A stretch of DNA of 22,922 bases from Clostridia bacterium (GCA_900769475.1 CAAGGQ010000113.1:1-22922), one strand, 5' to 3'; numbered from the stretch's first letter, positions 7,404 to 15,373 are shown. Program-made: numbers and translations. The notes: generated by a model from the letters alone, not told the origin.

Positions 7404-7924
7404 TGGAAGCCCTCGCCTCCCTGGTTCTGCCCACCGTCACCGCGCTGACCGGGGCTTTGATGCTTTTTGGAAAGCGGGACTATTTTTCTGCCTTTACCAA
7501 GGGAGCTCGGGAAGGACTGGAAACGGCACTCCATCTGCTCCCCACCCTCACGGCTCTGATGGTGGCCATTGCCATGCTCAACGCCAGCGGTCTGGTGGAT
7601 ATCCTGGCCGCATGGCTGACCCCCGCGGCGGAGCGCATCGGGATTCCCTCCCGCCTCCTTCCCCTGCTCATTACCCGTCCCTTTTCGGGAAGTGCCTCCA
7701 CCGCCGCCTATACCGATCTTCTCTCGCAGGTGGGAGCCGACAGTCTTCCCGGACTTTGCGCCTCGGTGATCTTCGGCTCCTCGGATACCGTAGTCTACAT
7801 CGTTTCGGTCTATTTCTCCTCGGTAGGGGTACGCCGCACCCGCTACTGTATCCCCGTAGCCCTTGCCGTAATGCTCTTTTGCATCTTTTTTTCCTGTTTT
7901 TTGTGTCGCCTTTGGTTTTTTTGA
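7403..7924 (+). CDS. spmB: spore maturation protein B
   Basis: SpmB is the partner of SpmA. This copy is 173 residues and strongly hydrophobic. Diagnostic segments are ITRPFSGSASTAAYTDLL and IFGSSDTVVYIVSVYFSSVG followed by RTRY, which match the conserved SpmB C-terminal half (RPxSGS, GSxDTxxY, YFGSVG-like). Its ATG (7403-7405) overlaps the spmA stop codon, so the pair is translationally coupled as in other spore formers. The dacB gene that precedes spmA in Bacillus is absent here, replaced by a divergent AbrB-like regulator. Confidence 0.92.
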   Translation: MEALASLVLPTVTALTGALMLFGKRDYFSAFTKGAREGLETALHLLPTLTALMVAIAMLNASGLVDILAAWLTPAAERIGIPSRLLPLLITRPFSGSASTAAYTDLLSQVGADSLPGLCASVIFGSSDTVVYIVSVYFSSVGVRRTRYCIPVALAVMLFCIFFSCFLCRLWFF

Positions 7925-7976
7925 GGATGGATGGGCAAATACTATTCCAACGAATCGATCGGAGGAAGAAGGATCC

Positions 7977-8246
7977 ATGATTAAAGGAGCGCAAAAGCAG
8001 TTGATCGTGCTTAGAACCGCCAACAGCCCTTATTTTGACGAGGCTTATTTCGTCCTGCGTCACTCCCCCAAGACCCAACGGCAGAATCGCACCGATATTC
8101 TCAGCGAAGCCAACCGGATCCTGGAGGAAAACGCCCTCTCTACCCCGGAACCCAAGCATCCGCCGCGGCGGGGCTGGCTCTGGTTTTTGGGCGGCTTTTT
8201 GTGCGGAGGAGGCGGAGGAGCGTTGCTTCTCTTCCTGCTTTTTTGA
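7977..8246 (+). CDS. small C-terminally anchored membrane protein of unknown function
   Basis: This 89-residue protein has a soluble N-terminal region of about 65 residues (MIKGAQKQLIVLRTANSPYF, with EAYFVLR and EANRILEE further on). A Gly-rich hydrophobic helix at about 67-89 ends in LLLFLLF, so it resembles a tail-anchored protein. A ggagg box lies 10 bases before the ATG. It begins 52 bp after spmB in the same direction and may share its transcript, which would suggest a spore or envelope role (inference only). I do not recognise a named family, although the N-terminal pattern seems conserved-looking in Clostridial genomes. Confidence 0.75.
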   Translation: MIKGAQKQLIVLRTANSPYFDEAYFVLRHSPKTQRQNRTDILSEANRILEENALSTPEPKHPPRRGWLWFLGGFLCGGGGGALLLFLLF

Positions 8247-8307
8247 CCTTTGAAGTGGCAAAAAGAGCCTGCTTTGTGAAAAAAACGATTATTTTCCGGC
8301 TCTGCTA

Positions 8308-8336
8308 TTGACTTTTCTTGTTTTTTGTTATATAAT
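8308..8336 (+). promoter_or_regulatory. sigma-A promoter of the RNase J gene
   Basis: TTGACT (8308-8313) and TATAAT (8331-8336) have a 17-bp spacer. The transcript would start near 8343, leaving about 225 nt of leader before the RNase J start at 8568. Confidence 0.9.
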
Positions 8337-8342
8337 ATACTA

Positions 8343-8567
8343 GTTATATGAGACCGTTTTTGCAGACCGGAGCCCCGATGGCTTCCAAAAAGTGTCTGCT
8401 CCCGCGAATTTCATATTCGGCCTGGCGTGAGGGAATGGGCGTGGAATCCCTTGCAAAGGGTCGGTTTTGGCTTGCTGTTTCGCGTATGCGTTGCAACGGC
8501 TTTCTTGCGTTTTCGGTCAAGCCCGAACCATTACCGCTACATCCAAATCTACAGAAAGGAATTTACA
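8343..8567 (+). ncRNA. long, potentially structured 5' leader of the RNase J gene
   Basis: This gene-free stretch can form four stems one after another. P1 is GCAGAC/GTCTGC (8362-8367 with 8394-8399), enclosing GGAGCC/GGCTTC (8369-8374 with 8380-8385). P2 is CGAAT/ATTCG (8405-8409 with 8415-8419). P3 is GTGAGGGA/TCCCTTGC (8427-8434 with 8447-8454, two G-U pairs). P4 is GGTTTTGGCTTG/CAAGCCCGAACC (8463-8474 with 8518-8529, one mismatch and one G-U). The ribosome binding site agaaagga follows at 8553-8560. I match it to no known riboswitch or RNA family. Autoregulation by RNase J cleavage is possible but inferred. Confidence 0.45.
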
Positions 8568-10262
8568 ATGCCAAAAAAACAGAAAAAAGCAAAACCCACC
8601 GGAAAAATCCGCATCATCCCCTTGGGCGGCTTGGGCGAAATCGGCAAAAACATGACCGTCATTGAATACGAGGACGACATGATCGTGGTGGACTGCGGCA
8701 TCGGTTTCCCCGACGACGATATGCCGGGAATCGATCTGGTCATTCCCGATTTCACCTATTTGGAATCCAACAAGGACAAGCTGCGCGGCGTGATGCTGAC
8801 CCACGGTCACGAGGATCACATCGGCGCGGTTCCCTATCTGCTCCGCACGGTTAACACTCCCATTTACGGCACTCCCCTCACCCTGGGGATCATTCGCAAC
8901 AAGCTGGAAGAGCACATTCTGCCCTGGAACGCCGATCTGCGAGTGGTCAACGCTGCCGATCGGGTGAAACTGGGCGCGTTTGAGGTGGAATTCATTCACG
9001 TCAATCACTCGATTGCCGATGCCTGCGCCCTTGCCATTCGCACTCCCCTGGGGACCCTGGTGCACACAGGCGACTTTAAGCTGGACACTTCCCCCATCGA
9101 TGGAGAAATGATGGACATCGTCCGCCTGGGCGAGCTGGGACGGGAGGGCGTGCTGATGCTCCTTTGCGAGTCCACCAACGCCGAGCGTCCCGGACATACT
9201 CCTTCCGAAAAGAAGGTGGGAGCCTCCCTGGAGTATATTTTCTCCACCCACGAGAAGAAGCGGATCGTGATCGCTACCTTCTCCTCCAACGTTCACCGCG
9301 TACAGCAGATCATCGATACCAGCGCCCGCCACAAGCGCAAGGTGGCCATCACCGGCCGCAGCATGCTCAACATCGTGCAGGCGGCACAGGAGCTTGGGTA
9401 TATGAAGATTCCCGCCGGCGTACTGGTGGACATCAACGACATCAAGCGCTTCAAGCCCAGCGAGCTGACCCTGATCACCACGGGCAGCCAGGGCGAGCCC
9501 ATGTCGGCTCTACACCGTATGGCCTTCTCGGATCACGCCCAGGTATCTCTGGGGCCCACCGACGTGGTGGTTCTCTCCTCCAGCGCCATTCCCGGCAACG
9601 AAAAGCTGGTGGGTCGCGTGATCAATGAGCTCTCCAAAAACGAGGTGGAAGTTCTCCACGACGCCGTAGTGGAGGTGCACGTTTCGGGACACGCCTGCCA
9701 GGAGGAGCTCAAGCTGATGCAGGCCCTCACAAAGCCCAAATATTTTATGCCCGTTCACGGGGAAAGCCGCCATTTGGCCGCCAACCGGGATCTGGCAACC
9801 TTTATGGGGATCAAGGAGAAGAACATCTTCCTCTCCGAGATTGGTAAAGTACTGGAGATCGACAGTGCAGGAGCCCGCTTCAACGGCACGGTTCCCGCCG
9901 GAAAGATCCTGGTAGATGGCTACGGCATTGGCGATGTTGGCAACATCGTGCTTCGTGACCGCCGTCATCTGGCACAGGACGGTTTGATCGTGGTGGTTGC
10001 CACGGTGGATACCGACGAGGGGCTTCTCCTCTCGGGTCCCGACATCGTTTCCCGCGGCTTCGTTTACGTCCGTGAGGCCGAGGAGCTGATGGAGGAATCC
10101 CGCCAGATCGCCTATGACGCCATTATGGACGTGCTGGAGCACAGCCGCCGTCAGATCGATCGCATGCAGCTGAAAAAGCAGGTCAAGGACGATCTTACCA
10201 AGTATCTCTACAACAAAACCAAGCGCAAGCCCATGATCTTACCCGTCATTATGAACGTGTAA
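8568..10262 (+). CDS. rnj: ribonuclease J
   Basis: RNase J is a metallo-beta-lactamase/beta-CASP ribonuclease with 5'-to-3' exonuclease and endonuclease activity, central to mRNA decay and rRNA/tRNA maturation in Firmicutes. This copy is 564 residues. It has a Lys-rich N-terminal tail, PLGGLGEIGKNM, and the zinc-binding motif THGHEDHIGA (H79, H81, D83, H84). Further zinc ligands are H147 and D169 in HTGDFKLD. The beta-CASP part has CESTNAERPGHTPSE, TTGSQGEPMSAL and VSGHACQEEL, and a C-terminal dimerisation domain follows. ATG 8568 is chosen for the agaaagga box 7 bases upstream; the frame is open back to 8427, but that part is leader and has no ribosome binding site. Only one rnj is in view, so rnjA versus rnjB is not assigned. 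Confidence 0.96.
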   Translation: MPKKQKKAKPTGKIRIIPLGGLGEIGKNMTVIEYEDDMIVVDCGIGFPDDDMPGIDLVIPDFTYLESNKDKLRGVMLTHGHEDHIGAVPYLLRTVNTPIYGTPLTLGIIRNKLEEHILPWNADLRVVNAADRVKLGAFEVEFIHVNHSIADACALAIRTPLGTLVHTGDFKLDTSPIDGEMMDIVRLGELGREGVLMLLCESTNAERPGHTPSEKKVGASLEYIFSTHEKKRIVIATFSSNVHRVQQIIDTSARHKRKVAITGRSMLNIVQAAQELGYMKIPAGVLVDINDIKRFKPSELTLITTGSQGEPMSALHRMAFSDHAQVSLGPTDVVVLSSSAIPGNEKLVGRVINELSKNEVEVLHDAVVEVHVSGHACQEELKLMQALTKPKYFMPVHGESRHLAANRDLATFMGIKEKNIFLSEIGKVLEIDSAGARFNGTVPAGKILVDGYGIGDVGNIVLRDRRHLAQDGLIVVVATVDTDEGLLLSGPDIVSRGFVYVREAEELMEESRQIAYDAIMDVLEHSRRQIDRMQLKKQVKDDLTKYLYNKTKRKPMILPVIMNV

Positions 10263-10301
10263 GATAAGAAAATGTAAAAAAATCGTCTTCTTTACTGCTT
10301 T

Positions 10302-10329
10302 TTGCGAAAATTTCTCCTTTGTTCATAAT
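10302..10329 (+). promoter_or_regulatory. candidate promoter of the foldase-like gene
   Basis: TTGCGA (10302-10307) and CATAAT (10324-10329) are separated by 16 bp. A second -10-like TATAAT lies at 10359-10364 but has no good -35 at the proper distance. The strongly biased codons of the downstream gene suggest high expression, so at least one of these is probably active. Confidence 0.45.
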
Positions 10330-10426
10330 GAGGACACAGGTTTTTCACACACCGGGGCTATAATAAGACGTATTTTTGCGCGGAAAACCGCGAATAGAAT
10401 TTTTAAGCAAGAAAGGAAACCCGATC

Positions 10427-12757
10427 ATGGGAAAAGGAAGAAGAAACAGAGAACTCCATCTCCAGGATAAGATCAATAATCCTGAAAAGTACAAGCAAAA
10501 GAAGCAAATGCCCTCTTGGCTCCCCTCCGTGATTGCAATCGCCATCGTGGTTGCTATCATCGCTCCGCTGATCATTACCGGAATCACCGGTACCGGCGTT
10601 GTGGAGAGAAACCGCGTGCTCATCGAGAGCCAGTCCGGCAAGTTTGACGTAAACCAGCAGGTTGCCATGTTCATCGCATGGGAATCCCTGTACGAAAACG
10701 CCCTGACCTACTATCAGTACTACAAGTACGGCCTCATTGAGGATACTTACAAGATTACTGATACCTACGAAATGGAAGAATACGCCATCATGATGGCACA
10801 GTCCAACCTGCAGACCAATCTGCGTGACTGCATCGACGGTGTGATCGAATCCCTGAAGCAGTACGTTGCCGTTTGCGACAAGGCTTACAGCGAAGGTATC
10901 ACCCTGGACAGCACCGAGAAGAAGCAGGTAGACGAGGTCCTCTCCTGGGTCAAGTCCATTCAAACCAGCTACGGCTACACCACCCTGAACAAGTTCCTGG
11001 GCACCGCCATTGGTAACGGTATGAAGGAAAAGGATGTTCGCGCGGCTACCGAAATGATCGTACTCTTCAACAAGTATGTTGATATGAAGGAGCTGGAGTT
11101 TGACGCTCTGATCACCCTGGAGGATCTGAACAAGTACCGCGATGAAAATCCCGGCACCTTCTTCAAGATCGACTACCTCACCTTTGCAACCCAGAATAAG
11201 GAATACGCCGAGCAGCTCAAGGCTTGCACCACCGAGAAGGAATTCAAGGAGCTGGTCTCCAAGCTGCATTTCAACGATAACTACAAGACCCTTTACAACA
11301 AGTACACCACCACCGTGTTCGCCAACAGCGAGCTGGCTGCCGTAAAGACGCTGATCGACGGCAACGGTGATACCGCTCTCTCCAAGAAGCTGGACGAGCT
11401 GGGCGTGGACGCCGTAAAGGAATTCAAGAAGGACAACGCCGAGCTGAGTGAGGAGCTGAAGACCTGGCTCTTTGCCACCGCCCGCAAGCAGTACGAGTCC
11501 GCCATCGTTGCTACCGAGAAGGGTGTATACCTGGTAAGCTTCTTCTCTGAGGCCGCCAACACCGAGACGGTCAACGCCCGTGTGAAGTTCTACGAATTCG
11601 TAGAGGGCGAGAAGCACGAGGACGATGCTACCTTCAAGGAAACCCTGCTCAAGATCTTTACCGAGAACAACAACGGCACCAAGGACGAGGATAAGTCCAA
11701 GCACGATTACAAGACCGCCGCCGAAAAGGCAGAGCAGTTCGAGAAAGAGCTGGAAGCTGAAAACGCAGATATCATCGCTCTTCTGAACGGTCACAACGCC
11801 ACCAAGAAGAACGTCACTAAGGATACCAAGAAGACCGAAGTTCCCGAGGATATCAAGGAGCTGGCTTTGGATGACACCACCGAAAAGGGAAAGGCCTACA
11901 GCCTGGTAACCGATGACGGTGTACAATACGTGGTTTATATCCACGATAACAGCGCCGATGCCGCTGAGATTTCCTACTTCACCGTAGAGGCCGACCTCTT
12001 CATCAAGATTCTCAACGATCTCCAGACCGGTCTGAACAAGGCCTTCTCCTCCAAGAGCACCGCGGCCTTCAATCCCGATGCCGAGAAGGACACCTACCAG
12101 GCATGGCTCTCCGAGGTAACCGAGGGCACCAACAGCGTTCGTAAGAACGGTGAAACCACCATCATTGAGAAGACCGAGAAGGATTCCAAGACCGAAAAAG
12201 AGACCACCACCTACAACGTTTATATGGCCCTGGAGAACACCAAGTACGGCTCCGCCAAGATGCTGTATATCAACACCGATACCGTTGTGAACGGTGGCTA
12301 CCTCCTCTTTACCGATGCAAAGAAGGCAGAGGATGCCGCTGCATCCCTGGCAGGCAAGACCGGCACCGAGCTGCTGGAGGCTCTGGGCGCTCTGACCAGC
12401 GATAAGAGCGGTGCCAGCGTTCAGACCTCGGTTTCCTACACCAAGGACGCTCTGACCAGCGTAAACGAGGATCTGGCAAACTGGTTCTTTGATAGTGCTC
12501 GCAAGGGCAACGAGATCAAGTTGATCCCCGTAAAGGGCAGCGACGATAAGGTGACCGCCAACTACGTTGCGGTTTACGTGGATTCTGCTGAGTCCTGGGC
12601 AAGAACCGCTCGCACCAACCTGCTCTCCGAGCAGGTGACCGATATGATCAAGGAGCTTGCCTCCTCTTACACGGTCAGCGAGAAGACCCTGCAAAAGCTG
12701 GGCACGCCCTCTACCACTGCGGCTACCACCGCCGCTTCTACCACGGCCGCAAAATAA
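10427..12757 (+). CDS. membrane-anchored SurA/parvulin-like foldase-type protein, repeats degenerate
   Basis: This 776-residue protein has a basic cytoplasmic N-terminus (1-28), one membrane helix (about 32-58) and a large external part. Residues 75-230 are helix-rich with a Tyr-rich patch, like the chaperone segment of SurA/PrsA proteins. Three segments resemble parvulin halves. The first (about 245-378) begins FKIDYLTFA and ends LKTWLFATARK...GVYLVSFF. The second (about 385-508) ends VQYVVYIHDN. The third (about 596-722) ends NWFFDSARK...NYVAVYVDSAE. The usual parvulin His after the first strand is not seen, so prolyl isomerase activity is doubtful. The C-terminus is a Thr/Ala-rich tail. 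ATG 10427 follows gaaagga. Codon use is very uniform (aag, gac, acc, ctg), suggesting abundant protein. The likely role is folding or quality control of exported proteins. Confidence 0.6.
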   Translation: MGKGRRNRELHLQDKINNPEKYKQKKQMPSWLPSVIAIAIVVAIIAPLIITGITGTGVVERNRVLIESQSGKFDVNQQVAMFIAWESLYENALTYYQYYKYGLIEDTYKITDTYEMEEYAIMMAQSNLQTNLRDCIDGVIESLKQYVAVCDKAYSEGITLDSTEKKQVDEVLSWVKSIQTSYGYTTLNKFLGTAIGNGMKEKDVRAATEMIVLFNKYVDMKELEFDALITLEDLNKYRDENPGTFFKIDYLTFATQNKEYAEQLKACTTEKEFKELVSKLHFNDNYKTLYNKYTTTVFANSELAAVKTLIDGNGDTALSKKLDELGVDAVKEFKKDNAELSEELKTWLFATARKQYESAIVATEKGVYLVSFFSEAANTETVNARVKFYEFVEGEKHEDDATFKETLLKIFTENNNGTKDEDKSKHDYKTAAEKAEQFEKELEAENADIIALLNGHNATKKNVTKDTKKTEVPEDIKELALDDTTEKGKAYSLVTDDGVQYVVYIHDNSADAAEISYFTVEADLFIKILNDLQTGLNKAFSSKSTAAFNPDAEKDTYQAWLSEVTEGTNSVRKNGETTIIEKTEKDSKTEKETTTYNVYMALENTKYGSAKMLYINTDTVVNGGYLLFTDAKKAEDAAASLAGKTGTELLEALGALTSDKSGASVQTSVSYTKDALTSVNEDLANWFFDSARKGNEIKLIPVKGSDDKVTANYVAVYVDSAESWARTARTNLLSEQVTDMIKELASSYTVSEKTLQKLGTPSTTAATTAASTTAAK

Positions 12758-12781
12758 TCAGCGACCCAATGAAAATCAATG

Positions 12782-12815
12782 GCAAAATGGCATGGAGTCT
12801 TCCGTGCCATTTTGT
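12782..12815 (+). terminator. probable Rho-independent terminator after the foldase-like gene
   Basis: AAAATGGCATGGA / TCCGTGCCATTTT (12784-12796 with 12801-12813, one G-U) has a 4-base loop and extends by one C-G pair. The Us are inside the stem, with little T tract after it, so termination may be partial and the next gene may be read through. Confidence 0.7.
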
Positions 12816-12869
12816 GACTTGACGAATATACTGTATTGATAGAACCACCATTAGAAAAGGAAGAACGCA

Positions 12870-13517
12870 ATGGTACTTGAAACCAAACAAACCACGGTAG
12901 CCTATCGCTGTCCCCACTGCGGGGCGGGCATTATGAGCGCGGTCAACGTCTTTGCTCTGAAGGCCGATATGATCAAGCTGAAATGCACCTGCGGAAAAAG
13001 TGAAATGAGCATTGTTGACACCAAGGATAATAAGATCCGCATGACGGTTCCCTGTATCCTTTGCGCCAAGCCCCACACCTTTACCCTCAACTCCTCCCTC
13101 TTTTTTGGCAAGGAGCTCTTCGTCCTTCCCTGCCCCTACTCGGATCTGAACATTGCCTGCATGGGCGAAGCCAATCTGGTCAAGGGCGAGCTGGCGCGGA
13201 GCGAGCTGGAGCTGTTGGATCTCATGGAGCAGAGCGGTGTGCAGAGTCTTGCCTCTCTCCAACAGGAGGAGGAAGAAACTATTACCGATCCCCAGATCCT
13301 GGAGATCGTGATGTTCGTGATCAACGATCTGGATGCCGAGGGAAAGATCTACTGCAAATGCGATCCCGCCGACAACGGCCGTCAGTACGACGCCGAGATT
13401 CTGGACGACGGCGTGAAAGTCACCTGCCGCAAGTGCGGCGCCTCCCGCCTCATCCCCACCGACTCCAACCTGGGGGCTCACGCCTTCCTCAACGCCGACG
13501 CGTTGTATCTGGAATAA
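12870..13517 (+). CDS. zinc-ribbon-like cysteine-pair protein of unknown function
   Basis: This is a 215-residue soluble protein with twelve Cys, largely in pairs: C14/C17 (CPHC), C39/C41, C62/C65 (CILC), C88 and C97, C162/C164 and C186/C189 (CRKC). The first four pairs lie in the N-terminal 100 residues and the last two in a separate C-terminal unit. An acidic, Gln/Glu-rich linker lies at about 120-140. This implies two or more structural zinc sites. No signal peptide or membrane helix is seen, so it is probably cytoplasmic. The start has agaaaaggaag upstream. The gene stands between two hairpin terminators, with only a weak promoter guess. I do not recognise a named family; RNA, ribosome or nucleic-acid binding would be a guess from the zinc ribbons. 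Confidence 0.75.
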   Translation: MVLETKQTTVAYRCPHCGAGIMSAVNVFALKADMIKLKCTCGKSEMSIVDTKDNKIRMTVPCILCAKPHTFTLNSSLFFGKELFVLPCPYSDLNIACMGEANLVKGELARSELELLDLMEQSGVQSLASLQQEEEETITDPQILEIVMFVINDLDAEGKIYCKCDPADNGRQYDAEILDDGVKVTCRKCGASRLIPTDSNLGAHAFLNADALYLE

Positions 13518-13527
13518 AAAGAAAAAC

Positions 13528-13587
13528 CGATTGCCCGGTAAGATGCGTTTTGAGCGGATCCTGCCGGGCAATCGTCTTCTTTTTTTC
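13528..13587. terminator. Rho-independent terminator after the zinc-ribbon-like gene
   Basis: An 11-bp stem CGATTGCCCGG / CCGGGCAATCG (13528-13538 with 13564-13574) has a 25-base loop and is followed by tcttcttttttt. The upstream side is A-rich (13516-13526), so it could also work on the minus strand. Confidence 0.85.
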
Positions 13588-13617
13588 TCATTTTTCTCTT
13601 GTTTCTCGGAAAACATC

Positions 13618-13646
13618 TTGCAACCGCATGAAAAATATGCTATAAT
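13618..13646 (+). promoter_or_regulatory. extended -10 sigma-A promoter of the galK-walJ-rlmH unit
   Basis: TTGCAA (13618-13623) and TATAAT (13641-13646) have a 17-bp spacer, and a TG at 13638-13639 gives an extended -10 (TGcTATAAT). The next clear promoter on this strand is that of prfB at 16669. Confidence 0.9.
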
Positions 13647-13705
13647 AAAATGGAATGTTGTTTTATGATTGACAAACTATGTCTGGGAAAGGATTTTATA
13701 CGCTT

Positions 13706-14986
13706 ATGAAAACCACCGAATTGAAAGCCGCGATCCTGAGCGGCGCCTTTGACCAACGTTTTTCCTATATCTACGGCGCAGACGCCGTAGCCGCTCAAAA
13801 GGAGCGCTACGCCGCCGCCGTTGATGCCTTTGCCGCTCTGTACGGCACCGACCGTGACGCCGCCCTCTACTCGGTGGCGGGTCGCAGCGAGCTTTCGGGC
13901 AACCACACCGACCACAACCACGGTTGCGTGGTGGCCGCCTCCATCAATCTGGACATCATCGCCGTTGCCGCTCCCTCCGAGGGATCGGTGATCCGCGTCA
14001 AGAGCGAAGGCTTCCGTGAGGACGTGGTGGATATTGATGCCTTCACCGCCCCCCGCGTCAATCCCGAAGGGCACTCCGACGAGCTCATCGCCGGTATGGC
14101 CGCAGGCTTCCGCAAGGAGGGCTACAAGGTTGGCGGCTTTGATGCCTACACCACCTCCAACGTACTCAAGGGCTCGGGCATTTCCTCCTCCGCCGCCTTC
14201 GAGGATATGATCGGCAACATCCTCAGCCACATCTACAACGACGGCAAGGTAGACAACGTGGAGATCGCCAAGCTCTCCCAGTACGCTGAGAATCAATTTT
14301 TTGGCAAGCCCTGCGGTCTGATGGATCAAGTGGCCTGTGCCGTTGGCGGCATCGTTGCTATTGACTTTGCTAACCCCGCCGCTCCCGTGATCGAGAAGCT
14401 GGATTTTGACATCACCGCCGCCGGCTATCACCTTTGCATCGTCAACACCGGCGGAAATCACGCCGACCTCACCGACGATTACGCCGCCATTCCCGCGGAA
14501 ATGAAGAGCGTTGCCGCCCACTTTGGCAAGGCCGTTCTCCGTGACGTGAATGAGGAAGAGGTCATCGCCGCCATTCCCGCTCTGCGGGAGGAGCTGGGGG
14601 ACCGCGCCATTCTCCGTGCGCTCCACTTCTTTGAGGAGAACCGTCGGGTAGCCGCACAAAAGGCGGCTCTGCAACAGGGCGACTTGGAGGCCTTCTTTGA
14701 AAACGTGCTGGCCTCGGGACGTTCCTCCTTCTGCTATCTGCAAAACGTCTTTACCACCAAGAACACCGCCGAACAGGGCGTATCCCTGGCTCTTTGCACC
14801 GCCGAGCGTCTGCTCAAGGGCAAGCTTGCAGCCTGGCGCGTTCACGGAGGCGGCTTTGCCGGCACCATCCAGGCATTTGTTCCCACTGAGGCGGTAGAGG
14901 ACTTCCGTCGTGGCATGGACGCCGTTCTGGGTGACGGAAAGTGCATGGTCCTGCACATTCGTCCCGTAGGCGCGGTCAAGATCTAA
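13706..14986 (+). CDS. galK: galactokinase-like GHMP sugar kinase
   Basis: This 426-residue cytosolic GHMP kinase is expected to phosphorylate galactose at C1 with ATP, the first Leloir step. The three family motifs are visible: GRSELSGNHTDHN (59-71), KGSGISSSAA (155-164, the ATP phosphate loop) and HGGGFAGT (380-387). The likely catalytic base is D207 in CGLMDQ. Motif I reads GNHTDHN where classic galactokinases have GEHTDYN, so a sugar-contacting Glu is replaced by Asn. I believe this is shared by a Clostridial subgroup annotated as GalK. The start at 13706 (aaagga 12 bases upstream) is preferred to the in-frame ATG at 13679, which has no ribosome binding site. No galT, galE or transporter is nearby, so another sugar substrate is possible. 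Confidence 0.85.
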   Translation: MKTTELKAAILSGAFDQRFSYIYGADAVAAQKERYAAAVDAFAALYGTDRDAALYSVAGRSELSGNHTDHNHGCVVAASINLDIIAVAAPSEGSVIRVKSEGFREDVVDIDAFTAPRVNPEGHSDELIAGMAAGFRKEGYKVGGFDAYTTSNVLKGSGISSSAAFEDMIGNILSHIYNDGKVDNVEIAKLSQYAENQFFGKPCGLMDQVACAVGGIVAIDFANPAAPVIEKLDFDITAAGYHLCIVNTGGNHADLTDDYAAIPAEMKSVAAHFGKAVLRDVNEEEVIAAIPALREELGDRAILRALHFFEENRRVAAQKAALQQGDLEAFFENVLASGRSSFCYLQNVFTTKNTAEQGVSLALCTAERLLKGKLAAWRVHGGGFAGTIQAFVPTEAVEDFRRGMDAVLGDGKCMVLHIRPVGAVKI

Positions 14987-15004
14987 AAGGATGCTCCTGC
15001 ACCT

Positions 15005-15373
15005 ATGACAACATCTGAACGCAAACAGCTGATGTGGCGGCTGATCATCAACTGCATTCTGTTGATGACCCTCTACTTTGTTCTGGCTGCCGCAGAATTT
15101 GTTTATACCCACTACATTTACATTGCCGTAGCCGCTGGACTGGGGATCTACTACACCGTCTACAACAAGGGCTTTTCCGGGAAGGACGTCACTCCCGAAA
15201 TGCTCCCCGATACCATGTCCCCCGCCGAGAAGACCGCCTTTATTGAGGACAGCAAGGAGCGCATGCGCAAGTCCCGCTGGGTTCTTACCCTTCTGATCCC
15301 CCTGATCCTGACCCTTGCCTGCGATATGCTTTACCTGATCGTCCTTCCCTTTTTTGGAGAGATATTGCTATGA
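15005..15373 (+). CDS. small membrane protein with three predicted helices
   Basis: This is a 122-residue protein with hydrophobic helices at about 13-32, 35-53 and 92-117, and a soluble charged segment between (about 55-90, containing DVTPEMLPDTMSPAEK and ERMRKSR). The start follows aaaagga 12 bases upstream. It begins 18 bp after galK, and its stop overlaps the walJ start (ATGA 15370-15373), so it is translationally coupled to walJ. I do not recognise a family. Its fixed place before walJ suggests an envelope-related role, but that is inference from position only. Confidence 0.8.
   Translation: MTTSERKQLMWRLIINCILLMTLYFVLAAAEFVYTHYIYIAVAAGLGIYYTVYNKGFSGKDVTPEMLPDTMSPAEKTAFIEDSKERMRKSRWVLTLLIPLILTLACDMLYLIVLPFFGEILL

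Noticed and set aside
8263..8306. Inverted repeat AGAGCC ... GGCTCT upstream of the rnj promoter
   Set aside because: It is only 6 bp with a loop of about 30 bases and no T tract. It is too weak to call as terminator or operator.
8348..8665. 105-codon ORF starting near the rnj transcript start and overlapping the RNase J gene out of frame
   Set aside because: It has no ribosome binding site, its composition is not protein-like, and it overlaps 98 bases of a well-supported gene. It is treated as chance inside a structured leader, though its start close to the expected transcript start is noted.
10403..12694. 763-codon open frame on the minus strand opposite the foldase-like gene
   Set aside because: It is a consequence of the strongly biased codons of the plus-strand gene. 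It has no ribosome binding site, it is rich in Gly/Leu/Val without motifs, and the plus-strand protein has clear membrane and domain features.
12819..12847. TTGACG followed by AT-rich bases before the zinc-ribbon-like gene
   Set aside because: No acceptable -10 lies 16-18 bp downstream. It could be read-through from the weak terminator instead.
13640..15112. 490-codon open frame on the minus strand opposite galK
   Set aside because: It is a shadow of galK with no start context or motifs, and it runs through the galK promoter.
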